From Lunularia cruciata (taxonomy: Eukaryota > Streptophyta > Marchantiopsida > Lunulariales > Lunulariaceae), in assembly GCA_948567375.1 (NCBI GenBank), contig OX419757.1, forward strand, positions 7,750,001-7,814,000: a DNA stretch of 64,000 nucleotides, read 5' to 3'. Shown piece by piece: positions 13,063 through 25,200 of this stretch (position 1 is its first letter; each line of letters begins with the position of its first letter). The notes under the pieces are model-generated. The model worked only from the letters and a program-made list of their open reading frames with translations, had not been told where the DNA came from and ran no database searches. Position numbers and translations under genes: made by a program.

Positions 13063-13960
13063 GTTGTCATATGGGGATGTATCAAAGGAAACTCCAATCC
13101 TTGTTCATTAGATCCCAAGCTCAATGTATTCATTGGAGTAATACCTGTATTGCCTCGGCCCTTGAACCCCTCCTCCGGTCATCCAAACTCCTTCTCCTTC
13201 ATACATTGCATGCTACTCTGCATTCCAAGATATTTAAAACAGCTCAACTTGGTTCTAAGACTGTCAAAAGATGATAGTGAATTGATGTTTTTCTGTAGTC
13301 TTGACACTCTCTTTGTTCTTCTTTTGGTCTTCTTCCAAGCAATCTTCCCTAGAACAACACATGTACTATTTTGAATTTTGAATTTTCTCCAAATGAAACC
13401 TGTACCACTTCAAATTCAATTAATCTCTTTAATTCTCATTAAGTGTTATGGGTTCATTAAGACATATAGGAAACCCGTGTAGAGTTACGGGTCCTGAAAA
13501 TTGTGACCCATAGAGAATTATGGGGTTTCAAATCACCGTAAAAGATCGGAGTACCCCTCCCGCTTTTACCCTTAACCAATTTTTAAAAGTTAAGGGAAGT
13601 GAAAATCTCAAATTTGAACGGCCTATTATACCACGAATTCCGCCAAACTCATGAACGCCTCAAAAACTAGCCTCCGGATAGTTTCGGAACTTCTGTAGCT
13701 GAGAGAAACTTCTCATCCGGATCCAAGTTATCTGCACCGTCCGTCCACTCTTTCAGATCTATTTTATCGTCAGTTTCCCTTGAACATGCCTTTGCAACCT
13801 CGCGTTTGACCCGATTTCATCCCAGAAATTTATTTTCCGTCACGTGGATTTCTAGCGAGTTTCTCTCAAACTCGCTTCCACTTTGCGGATAACGTTATTA
13901 AATCAGATGAGTTTAATGTACTCCACACGGGCAGTCTAACCTCCTCTGACCAAGTAGGGG
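13063..13960. other. intergenic DNA with two small hairpins and a less AT-rich patch
   Basis: From about 13440 to 13960 composition shifts to less AT-rich than its surroundings. Two neighbouring hairpins have similar shape: ACCCGT...ACGGGT at 13473-13492 and ACCCAT...ATGGGGT at 13506-13526. Another lies at 13855-13875 (arms GCGAGTTT/AAACTCGC). This may be a worn LTR or other element, but nothing identifies the family. No gene is seen; the 142-codon frame at 12946-13374 overlaps the tandem duplication and has no motif. Confidence 0.4.
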
Positions 13961-15990
13961 GTTAACTATCACAAACGATGACTCAAAAGAGTACGATAAT
14001 ATGAACTTGTAAACTGCATCACAAGTTTTTGGATTTCCTTGACCACATTCCTTTCCAAATTTACTCAATCACCTTCCTTCAGTTCTTGGTATGGGTCAAA
14101 TACTAGCTTGCTTTGAAATTTATGACATTCTTATTCCTTTTCAGATTTAGTACTACACATTCCTTTGTTGACATGGGTCATATCCTAGCTTGCTTGGAAA
14201 CTTGTGATGTGTAAACCCCGTTCTTGTACCTGTACATTGTTATGTAGAAAGCCAAAATCAATATAGAAAATTATAATATATTAATATTTATTTTAATTAA
14301 TATAAAAATATAAAATAATATTTACATCTAGTCTACATATTGCAATATGCTCTACTTTCCTAAAACTAGATTTCATTTATTTGCAACTTTGGTTTCTACC
14401 TAAGATGATGTTGTCTTTTAGTGAGGCCAAGGTGACATAACAAATTCATTAATATGTCTCCGTCTGGTACCTATGTGACCCATGCATCTGAGTATGAAAT
14501 CATGTAGCTCAATTTATTTCAACGCAAAAGAGTTATATATACATAACAAACGCAACACAAAGTTGTCCAACATTTTATACGATATAAGTACAAATTAATC
14601 AGCAAGAAAATAGTGATCTGAATTTATTCCAAACGGAAGAATGCTTGAGGTTTACAAACTTTGAAGGGTTAATGTTGTATGCGAGAATCATATGAATATA
14701 AGTCAACCTCTTTCTTAGTAAAACTTTTCTTTGGAAGAGAGGTCTTAAATGTATAGTGCATATGATGCAATTTAGGTTATTTTAAGTTAGTTATGAACAA
14801 CTAAGTTTAATAATAAATAATTTCAAGATATCTTTAATTGACATAGTATGGTACATTAAGAGGAAAATCAATGGGACTCCTTGAGTTGTTTTAAATTTGA
14901 ATTTATTAGAATGTACATCTTCCTTTGACTTTAAATAATCAATTTCACTTAGTAAATGAGAAGTGTATTAAAATCTTATTAACTTGACTAGTTAGGTTAA
15001 TTGTGAAGATTTAGGAATTTAAGGTAGGTATCTTTTGCTTGATTTTTAAAGATTTTAAAATACTTTGTTATTTAGATTTTAAGAATATCTTATAATTCTA
15101 GAGAAATCTATTAGAAGCAATTAAAGTTAGCAAGGGGGAAAAATATGAGGTCAAGAATGCCTGTGAAAATGTAAAGAGCTAGGATTCTTTTACCTCCAAT
15201 AATTTTAATATAGCAAGATTCTATTGAGATATATTAATTCTACTTTGGTAGTTTTGGAAGGATATAAGAAGGAACTTATTATGAGGAAGATGTACAGTTC
15301 ATAACATAAATAGTTGTGTACATAGAGTGATTGAGTGGAATGGAGCTTTATGAATTTTCCATAGGGAGCTCACAATGTGGAGCAAGAGAGTGAAATACTA
15401 CTCACTTGATTTTAAGTTAAGAGTATATTCTCCACTTTGAAGTATTATCATCCATGGGAGAGTGATATTGGAAAACCTCTAAGTCACTTGGGCTTGTATG
15501 TTAGACCTTATAACTCACTTCATATGTGCCATATTAGTAAATTTTCTTTGCAAATATTTGCAATGTGAGAGAATTTTTTTTTCATTGTGTGCCTGATATA
15601 TGCAATAAGAAGATTCTTTTGCAAATGTATGCTATGTGAGAGAAACTTTTAGTTATTGTGATGATATTTGGAAATTACACCAACCTCTCAATGAATGGAG
15701 GAGAGTATTCTCTTAATGTTCTTCTCCAAAGACCAGCCAAAGTACAAAGAATGGTTGGAACCAAAGAAGATGTGTACAAAGATTCTTTGCTTGAAGAGCT
15801 CAAGGTTGAATACCATACAAAATTTGAATTTTGCTGCCATTTCTCACATAAAAAGTACTGCCAAGGTCTATTGGCACCTACCAACGAGTTCTCATGTGAT
15901 GATAGTGATAGGGTATCAATTGAGGACCGTTTTTGTGTTGTGGTTTGCTTAGCAAGTGAAAAAGTAATTTTGTGTTGTTTATTTATGTAT
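13961..15990. other. AT-rich intergenic DNA with small direct repeats
   Basis: A stretch with TGGGTCA(A/T)AT and CTAGCTTGCTT occurs twice, near 14091 and 14166. Bases 14270-14330 are almost pure A/T. Near 15541-15575 and 15611-15645 a CTTT(T)GCAAAT ... ATGTGAGAGAA block is duplicated. The open frame at 15658-16056 (132 codons) has no recognisable domain and its end runs into a tandem duplication, so I do not call it a gene. Confidence 0.45.
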
Positions 15991-16108
15991 GTTGTTGTAT
16001 ACTATGGGAAGGATCTTCCGATTGATCTATTTCCATGTGAGCAATCTATGTTGTAGTATATAATGTGAAGGATCTTACAATTGATCTATTTCTATGTGAG
16101 AAATCTAT
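15991..16108. repeat. tandem duplication, 2 x 59 bp
   Basis: Unit 1 (15991-16049) and unit 2 (16050-16108) both run from GTTGT(T/A)GTAT through GAAGGATCTT and TTGATCTATTTC to AATCTAT. They abut exactly and differ at a handful of bases. Confidence 0.85.
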
Positions 16109-19100
16109 GTATATTCAAGTGATTTGCCATGTGTGTTATGATCTCATCTTTTTCTAGGGCTTGATAAAGAGTAGTATGTTTTATTAGTCTTGCTAGGTTT
16201 GAGTGCGAGTAGAGTGTAGAAGCTAGGGTATCCAAGATTGGTAGTAGAGTATAGGAGCTAGAGCATTTGAGGGTGAAGCTACCAAGAGATGTATGCAAAT
16301 GAACTATTCTTCCAATACACTTTTAGCTTATTATGATAAATAAAGATGTAAGGAAATGTGTACTATACAAGTTTCCACTTTCCTACCTTGAGGACTAAGC
16401 CATGTGTATACAATTAATCTCAATCCCATAGCTTCAATTGTCATCCCACTTTGTATTCCATGTGGCTTCAAGTTGCATCCAAATTCATGTGCCACATCTT
16501 ATTTTGTGTGATGCAATATACTAGAACTTTGTAAGCCTTCATAAAGACCATACCATCTTATATGTAGGTCCTCTAATGTGACTTAAGGAAAACAAGAACT
16601 AGATCATAACACTCTTCATTAGTTAGTGCAAGTGATAAGTGATGGTTCAATCAAAGGATTAGATCATAATACCACTTATATTATTCTTTGGAATCAATGA
16701 CAATAATAGAAAAGATTGAAGTTGTTTTGCATTAGAGGATTGCTCATTTCCTTTGCACAAGATGCATCACAAATTGGATAAGAGACCTAGAGTCATTTAT
16801 GTTTACAAGCTTGCTCAAGGGAACCTCTCAAACATTCATACTTACTTTGAAATTTCGAGACTAATATTGAAAATTGTGCTCATGCCACTTTCTTGAAGCG
16901 GAAATGAAGAATAAGATCTCTATTTTTGCACTATTTTAATACAATTACAAATCCTTCCAATCTTTTATCTATTTATATAAATCTTTATGTATATAGAAGC
17001 TCTTTCTAGGAAGGAAATTGTTGTTTGAGAGTCGCACAACCTGATGATCATCGAGCATGATGGAAAGAATTTTAGCCATTGTTTATAGAGCTCAGTCTGG
17101 AAAGGAAATTGTAGTTTGAAAGTTGCTCTAAATGAGAATGTTTAGATCCAAGGTGAAGTTAGATCATCTTCAAACAAGTTCTGGTCCAATAGATGAAGTG
17201 GTGTGTATATTGCGTTTGAGTATAGATATCAACTCAGAGGTGTTAGCTTAAATTTAAGAAGTCAGAAGTCTTATAGGCATAAATTGCATTAAACTAATTG
17301 ATGTTATTCGAATATATAGTCCTCTTATGTTCCTTTCAGAGTCATGATATGTTACCGAAAAAATGAAGCTCAACGTGTAATTCAAACAGAAATCTTCCCA
17401 ACTAGTTTCTGTTTTGGAATACAGGTCACATTGTCTTCTTTAATGGTATGTTACCAGAAAGACGAACTCAAAGGATAACGGCTATTTGTTCTTTTACAAA
17501 GTACCCGAATCTGCGCTTCCTGATTGAAGGCTTTCTTTACTTGCATTTAGTGTGATTCGCCTATTCTATTTTAGGTAAGAATTTTCCGATTCCGACTGTT
17601 TTCAGCTGACGTGGGTGACGAGTAGTGGTAGAAAAACAATCGGGGATTCTCCATGGATACAAAGGCATGATTTGGATGGGCTTGTATCCTAAACAGTCCT
17701 CCAAAATGGTAACAACTTGTCTCAAATTGGGTTCAATTTTTCGTAAAATCCAACCTCTCACGTGAATAGGATGTACACTCTACTACAAATAACAAGAACT
17801 TTATTTCAACATTCAATGCTACAGCCGACAGCGAATTATAATATAAAATTTGATTTCAAGTGGATCCTCTAAAAGGCTTGATAAACGAACGTTGGCAATC
17901 AAGACATCAGATAATAATGCCACACAATCGATTGCTTTGCAGCTTACTCACAAGTGCCGGACTTGCAGCTTGCTCAAAGTGCCGGACGGATATGTCAGAC
18001 ACAGTAAGCGTGAGTCAGCAAGAAAGTAGAACATATGCAGCATTCACATCGAGGGTTTTATAACGACCTGAGCTGGCATGACCAAGAGAAGAAACTGAAG
18101 ACGCCCAAGTGCCGACAATGACAAAGCGCATCTCTTATCAGTGTAATGGCTATACTCATCAAAATGGATTTCAGTTCTTCCGATGGAGCTGGCTGATCTT
18201 CCATAGCTCGCCACACGAGGCTACAGACACAAAGCCAATGGATAAGATCCGAACTTCAAGTATTACTTCCCCGAATCTGTTAAAAAAATGAAGAACATAC
18301 CACCAGTTAAGGTTTGAAGTTGCCATCAAGATCTCAAGGTCCAGTGCAGCTTTACATACTTGATGCCAACGCAGGTGAACCACAAGATTGATGTCCAGTC
18401 AGGCAAGTATTCTCCAGGCAATAATCATTAAGCAAAGGAGACCAAATCCCACGTAGCTACGATGGCTTTCATCACGTTATCTCGATGAAACAACCAAAGG
18501 GAGGAAGTAACCATATCTTACCTGGAATTCGACAATTTCTGATGAGGTTTCCCTTGGTTCTCATGCAGCTTGCAAAGCCAATGGTGAATCTTCCCATTGA
18601 ACATTTTTGAAAGGTGCCGACTTCACTCGATCATACTATTGTATACCCGAAGGGCCAAGTTACAGCGAGCTCAGATATTACCCATTACGGCACACCGTGA
18701 ACAGGATGCAGAGCTTAGTTTCCAAATTTTGAACTCGAAAGCGGGTTCTGAGCTTTCTCCCCTTCTAAAATACAAGCCCTCGAAGGTCAATAGAGAAGTT
18801 CTCGTAGATCCCGCAAGTGATGGCAGCCAAAACCCGATCATAGCAATCCATGGACTTCCGTCTTTAGCGTCCTATAGTGGCGTTAACATGACCATCCACA
18901 GCTCGTAAGAACTCACTCTGAAAAGAGTCACTCGCATGACAAACGTTGGTATGCGTGCATGTAAGGACGCACAACCTTAGCCCGTGCACCGTCTGTGATT
19001 CTCATTACGGCTAACACTGTACACTTCCATGAGACCGTTGCTGTACACACTTTAACTATAAGATGGATCTTTGATCAACACCTGCTGGACAGACTCCCTG

Positions 19101-19229
19101 CAAAAAGGAGAAAAATTGTATATGTTTTGATCGAGTGAGAACCGTCCATTCCCAGATTATGTAGCTCATCATATACACGGACATTTGAGCAGCTGAGAGT
19201 TCCTAGTAACTTCCTTTGTTCACCGGGCA
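16109..19229. other. intergenic DNA downstream of the EFR3-like gene
   Basis: AT-rich with small duplications (GTAGAGT...GCTAG near 16206/16242; AGGAAATTGT near 17020/17100) up to about 17.4 kb. Beyond that the base composition changes to that of the gene-bearing middle part. The final part (about 18.0-19.2 kb) probably includes the 3' UTR of the minus-strand gene that ends at 19230. No other coding region is supported; the plus-strand frame 18597-18908 lacks any motif. Confidence 0.5.
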
Positions 19230-22200
19230 TTAGCACCCAGCAGCCTTCAAAAAGTTATCGTAAGGACTGGCCGGGGGAAGCCGAAACACCTGCCATGGTT
19301 CAATAGGAGTAAAAGTGAGCCAAGCAGGGCTGAATGGCGTCTTTTTGGGTGTTGTAAAGTCTATCATATTTGGACTTCGTAAAAGACTTTCTTCAAACTT
19401 CTGTTCGTTTTGCTGCAGTCACAGACAGACAGGCAGAACTAAGTTCCTGAGAGCTGACGGGCCGTAGTATTAGCTTCTAGAAAGCGTGTACCTGTCAACA
19501 AATGAACGTAAGGAAGACAAATCGGAACGCTTTTCTGCTACAACATAGGTAAGGCTGCTCAAGTGAGATGCAGCTAGAAAGTCAAAAAGTCCTAAGGAAA
19601 GAGAATTGAACAGAAAGAGCATATGCGCAAGTCCTCTGCTTCACTCTTACGGGAGCCATCTTCAAGAGGGCGAGATTCTTCTGAAACTTACGTTTCTCTG
19701 CTGTAGCTGAGACTGTTGCTGTGACTGGTCTTTCAAGGGAGTGTTTGCCGGAGTTTCAGGAAACGTCAAAAGAAGGGAGCTGGACTCCGTATCCAGTCTC
19801 AGCACAGAAGACATCTTTCTTCTAGTGCCGACTCCAAAATGTTCACACTGACAGGCCATAGCACTATACGATAAGGGAGCTCCTGTAGGAGAATCGTTGC
19901 TTACAACTTGACCTGCCGTCACAAGGGCCTGCAATACAAACAGCTTGTGTCAAAGTCATACACAGATAGCGAACCATAAGCAGAATCATTCATGTACAAT
20001 AAGGCATAGGTTGCTTACCGCTTCCATTAGCTGTGTGACTCCCATAGCGTGCGGAGCCAGAGGAGGAACCGGAAAGCATGCCAATAGCCGTGGGAGCTCG
20101 CCTCCAGATTGGTCACTCACTTCGTCCTCCATGGATGTTCCAGTATCCGGTATAATCTACAGGCGGATAGAGCCGTTTTGTTTAGTTTTAGTTTGGAGCA
20201 CAACCTCAGTGAGGAATGAAGACAGAAATGTAAACCACGAGAATTTTGCTTGTTACTGACAGCAGCCGGCGCATAAAATCAACATATTTTGAAGAGTTCC
20301 TGATTCTGTCAGTCTCCGTCTAAGTTGAAGCCCACCTCATCAAATGAAAGAGAGTCCCGAGATTCCAGAGGAGATCCACGTGAGTGAGGGGTCTCCAAGA
20401 AGAGTTGTGGACCTAGTCCATATCCTTCCTCAGCAGAAAAGGGCTGTAGCATTTGATCAACAACGGCAAAGTCCTCGGGCTGTAGCACCAAACCACAGAA
20501 CCGGACTCATTAGACGGAGATTAATGACTTTAGAGCAGCTTACAAAAAAGCAAATCTTGACAATACCCACTCAAGACTGGATAACAAGAATGTATAAGCA
20601 GTAAACCACTCACAATCACCATTCACACATATTGGTGACCAAGCTCTCCTGTTAGTTTGTCCCTGGAAGCGAGCTTAGTGTAACACAAGTATTTTTTATG
20701 ATTGGTCAAGGTATTAAGTTTTATCAACATTGGTTTTATAGCGCAGCTAAAAGTGAATTAAGAAGTCATACTAAGCTTCCTAAACCCCCCAGAAGCTGTG
20801 TATGAGTAATGGGATTTACCTCCGTATGTTCTATGTCAACATCAGTCCATCAACACTTAAAAACCATGTGTGAAACGAGAGCTTTAGGGGTTGTATGTAA
20901 AATGAGAGCATACTTGAGAAATGAGAGCAGAACCCGTTCACTGAACGGGGGATCCATCAACCCACTTAGGACCGGACGGAAAAGAGGCATATGGAAGTAG
21001 CGAAATGCAAGCAAGTAAGGGATGCAAACTGAAGGGAAGGTGATCTAACCAAATAAATACAGAGCGGAACATAAGCAAAATCGTAAGGAGCAGAAGTGAA
21101 ATGAGACCACATTGTGTAATAGGATACAGAACCCCTTGTAAACAACCCAGTTCCAGCAAAAAGAAGAGCATAAGAATGAGAGCAGGGGGAGGATGGGGAA
21201 TCTACAACACGAGGACAGACCTGATGCAAACTAAGAACATGCGAGCTGACAGACGACTCATATTGTCCACTACAGAGATATGGTATGTTTTAAAAAGGTT
21301 TGACCACCAATGACTTCTCTCTACTACGGAAATGTGCAATTCTTTCACAATGGCTTCTTCATCCAGTTAATCTTGTCCAGTGTTCGTATTTAGTTGTCTC
21401 ATTTAATTTGTGAAGGAATATTAGGATCTAGATTCTTCCTCTAAATGTGTTACGCACCTCCAGAACAGTCGAGCTTCCAACGATAAGAGCAGCTAAAGCT
21501 TCCGACGTTTGTTCCTGAGAGATGGAAACGCCTGACAAAGATTTGAGCGCATCACGGTCATCTGCCGCAGAGCCGTAGTCCTTTACATTCACATATCCGG
21601 CAGGAGAGTTTATAACTTTGAGGCGTATATCTTCTGATAACTCCAGGTAAGGATCTTTCTGAAACAGATACAAAAATAGAGATGAGAGAAGATATGTATT
21701 AAGCTCGTTTAATGGCCTAAGGGACCAAAACTTGCACCTAACCTACAGGAGTAAAACATTCAATCCTGGACCAACGGAAACCGATCCCGGGTCAAAGGGG
21801 CTCACCACAGTGTTTGTAAGTGATGCTTTAGCTGCGGCAATAAGCTGCGGAGCACCATACGCCCTGCCAGCAAATACCAGCATCGCAGTTGATAGCGTGA
21901 AAAGTGATCTCCGTCTCGAGGGTGACAGCTGCACACCTGTATCTGAGAACAGTGTTCACACACATTAAGAACAGTCCACCCTGATTGCACACTAAGTGTA
22001 CTCCTTCAGTAAAGCTTTGTAAATCTCGCAGGATGAGAGTGGGCAAACTTGATCAAACTGGAATAAGTTCCTAGCTCCACCTTTACAACAAGAAAAAGAC
22101 AAAGACTGAGTACTAGTTCTTACAACTGGGATCGAGAACCAAGCTGCGCAGTGAAAGTGCTAGTTGGAAGGCCCGGATAACTGTCTTATGGCTGGAGGTC

Positions 22201-25200
22201 TGCACACAGAAAAGGAAAGGAGGTAAGAGCTCAGTAAATCTCCCATTCCATTCCTTACCACGCTTGCCAGAAAGTTTGCTGCAACCAGAGAATCAGTGAC
22301 ATATATGGCTAAGACAGGATGGAGAAGTTCACTATCACAAGTAAGTGTAACAAACTCGAACAGCTCCATCGCTTTTACTCTCAGTAGATATGAGCGATGG
22401 AGGTAGATTGACCTTAGCTCTCGAAAAGAGTAACGTCAAAATGTACGTATGTGCAATAGCTTCATAACTTGCAGGCACATTGTCTGGTAAGGTCGAGCTT
22501 AGCCACATAGTGGATAGAAGAAGTGCCGCTTGATGTCCACTTAATCTCACTGCACTCAGCTCCTATAAAAGATAGACGGACAGAATAATCCTGGAGTCAT
22601 GAGATGGTTCCAGAAACAAGTGGAAAAATCTGACGAGACATCCCAAAACCTGACACGAACTACGCATCTCTGAAGAGAAAGGCCCTCCGCATAATCCATG
22701 AAAATATACGAATGAACGGAGATCAACATACCATATCCTTGGAGCTGGTCGTAGGTCTTCTTAATTGTGCCATTCTTTCCATAGACAACTCCATGGACCT
22801 ATCGCTGCTGAGTTTGTAACCATATGACCGACTTGGACTTGAATATGCCTCCTTATTTCTGGAGGCACCTACTTCTGTAAGCTCTATGCTGTCTACCTTG
22901 TCCTTATTGTATTCAAACCTATTACTCTGAGACCTCCTCTGGTATGGCGATTCCCTCTCCCCGAGTCCGTATTTTTCACTTCTCAATTTCTCAAATAATG
23001 CTGCAGCAGAAGCAATGGTCGAACTCGTCCTGGAGAGCACCGAGCTAGTCTCATGCCTACCTTGAACGGCATTTGGGTCTTCAACTCTTTGGACAGACGG
23101 CACTAAAAGAAGGGCAAATACATGATGTGCCCTCACTCGAGTTTCGACATCTGGATGTATCATAGCCTGTAAAAGTTCCTGGAACAAGGCCTCGGGAAAT
23201 GTCTGAATGCACCAATACCAGAATATTAGTCCTCGTTCAAACAATGAAAAGCTCTAGTCCATACTGCACACAGATTTGAGTCCCCCAACATATAAGCGGG
23301 ATAACGAAGGGTGTGACACACATCAACAGAATATGCAATGAGATCATATAGATTTACCTGATCGACAAAGGATTGATCTCCAACATACGCAACAGCCTGA
23401 GCTAAGACAGATACAGCCTCAATTGTTGTTCTCGCAACGATAGGATTCATTGACAGCTTTTCCAAACTTGTCGCCATCATATCAAAGAGGAGAGCTGCGT
23501 CATTTATCTGCCATGATGAACCGAGAAGGTCAAATCAGCTAGAAACTTATTTAGAATAGGAAAGGAAAGTAGAGCGTCAAATGAACTTTGTTCGTGTATG
23601 ACGTGTTCGTGAGAAATTAGTCTTAGATATGCTTCACAAGATATGCTTCTGACATTCTCAACATCTCTCTGAAAAAGTAGATCTAAAGAGCTTGGGATAG
23701 CATGCCTACCCTCTTGGCAAGCTCCATCAAGCACTCTACGATGGCTACTTGAAGAATATTATTGAAGTTGCTCCTTATGCCATGGCCACCGTTCAAAGCC
23801 TCCAGAGAAGATTGAATGCTCTTCCGCAAGTGTCTAATTAAATCGCCCATGGCTTTGACATCCGCTACAGTTGCTCGTGTCTTCGAATGATGTGCCAGGT
23901 TCGCCGTAACCTCCACAATATTTATCTTCAGTTGAAGATGATCCACTACATGGTCAAGATGTTTCACCAGTACTGGTAGAAAAAGCTGTTCATTACCTGC
24001 ATAAGTTCTGTATGATTAATTCATAGGTGATTGAGTGTCATCCTAAGTAACTTTCACATTCGTAGTCTGACCTCAACAGGAAGTTGCAGGGTATTTCAAA
24101 AGTTGTTCCAGAATGTTTGACACACTGTTTCTTGAGGATCGTGTAGTGTCTAGGGCGTCATCTTAACCTTAGGAAGAGCCACGAAGGATCTAAACTAGAG
24201 TACACAGTATCTTGAGACTCTCAAACAAGTACAAAATCAAGACTCTGGAACAAGAACGAAAAGACTCACATGTGAACTAAGTCACTTCATAAAATGTGGT
24301 TTGCAAAGAACTCAGCATTGTTGCAAAATGTTCAAGAGGTTGAAGGCTTGTCGGAAATCCAAGAATAATCTCGTCAACCCTTATAGTCTCAGGTGTCTCG
24401 CTATGGCTTTTGTATTACCTGACTTTTCCATGGAATGCTGCATGTCGCGAAGTACAGCAAGAGCAAGGCCCTTCTCCAGTGCCCAATGCTTGCCTGCATC
24501 GAAGTAGCGGAACATAGGGTCGAGAATACGTCTTACTGTGGTACCTTCCTTAGCAAGCCTTGCCATGTTTTGTACACAAATCTGAGACCAGACCTTCGGG
24601 GTTTCTGTCTCTGTTTTGGTCAAATTAGTAGGATCTTTGAAGTAACCACTGTCCTTGCTCGATTGTAATTTCGTCAACGCCCCTCTCATAACTGCTACAG
24701 GACCCCGCCCTTCAACTTTCAATACCTCCTTAACCCAATTATGAGGAGTCTCTGTCCTTCCTTGAGTTTCGGATTCCTGGTCACCCATAGGAGCCTCATA
24801 GTTGTCCAGAATGACCGCTACTATCTGGTTACAAAGAAACCAGTAATATCCAGGCGGCCAGACAAGAAAATGAGATCCGCAGCAGACTTGATCAACAAGG
24901 CTATATCCAAAGATCTTCCGAACTTCTACAAGTAGTGTTTGTACATTACTAACTTGTCTCTGGGCGCACATGATATTCACAGTCAATTAATCTGATAGCA
25001 ATTAGAGATCAAGCGAATTAGGGAAGTCTATAACCGAATAATCAGTCCAGGAGAATTTTCTAATCTATGCGCACATACTACGACCGGAATACTAGATTGT
25101 TCTGACAGTCTTCAATGCGGAAAGCATAATTCTGCCGATGACCCCTAACCAAACGAAACAGAACATATGGACACGCATAGAGTAGCTAATGGGACTGATC

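Noticed and set aside
15658-16056. 132-codon open frame
   Set aside because: No motif, and its 3' part is made of the 59-bp tandem duplication.
24381-24986. 201-codon minus-strand frame as a separate gene
   Set aside because: It is exon 7 of the EFR3-like gene read through the flanking intron; the exon proper is 24419-24824.
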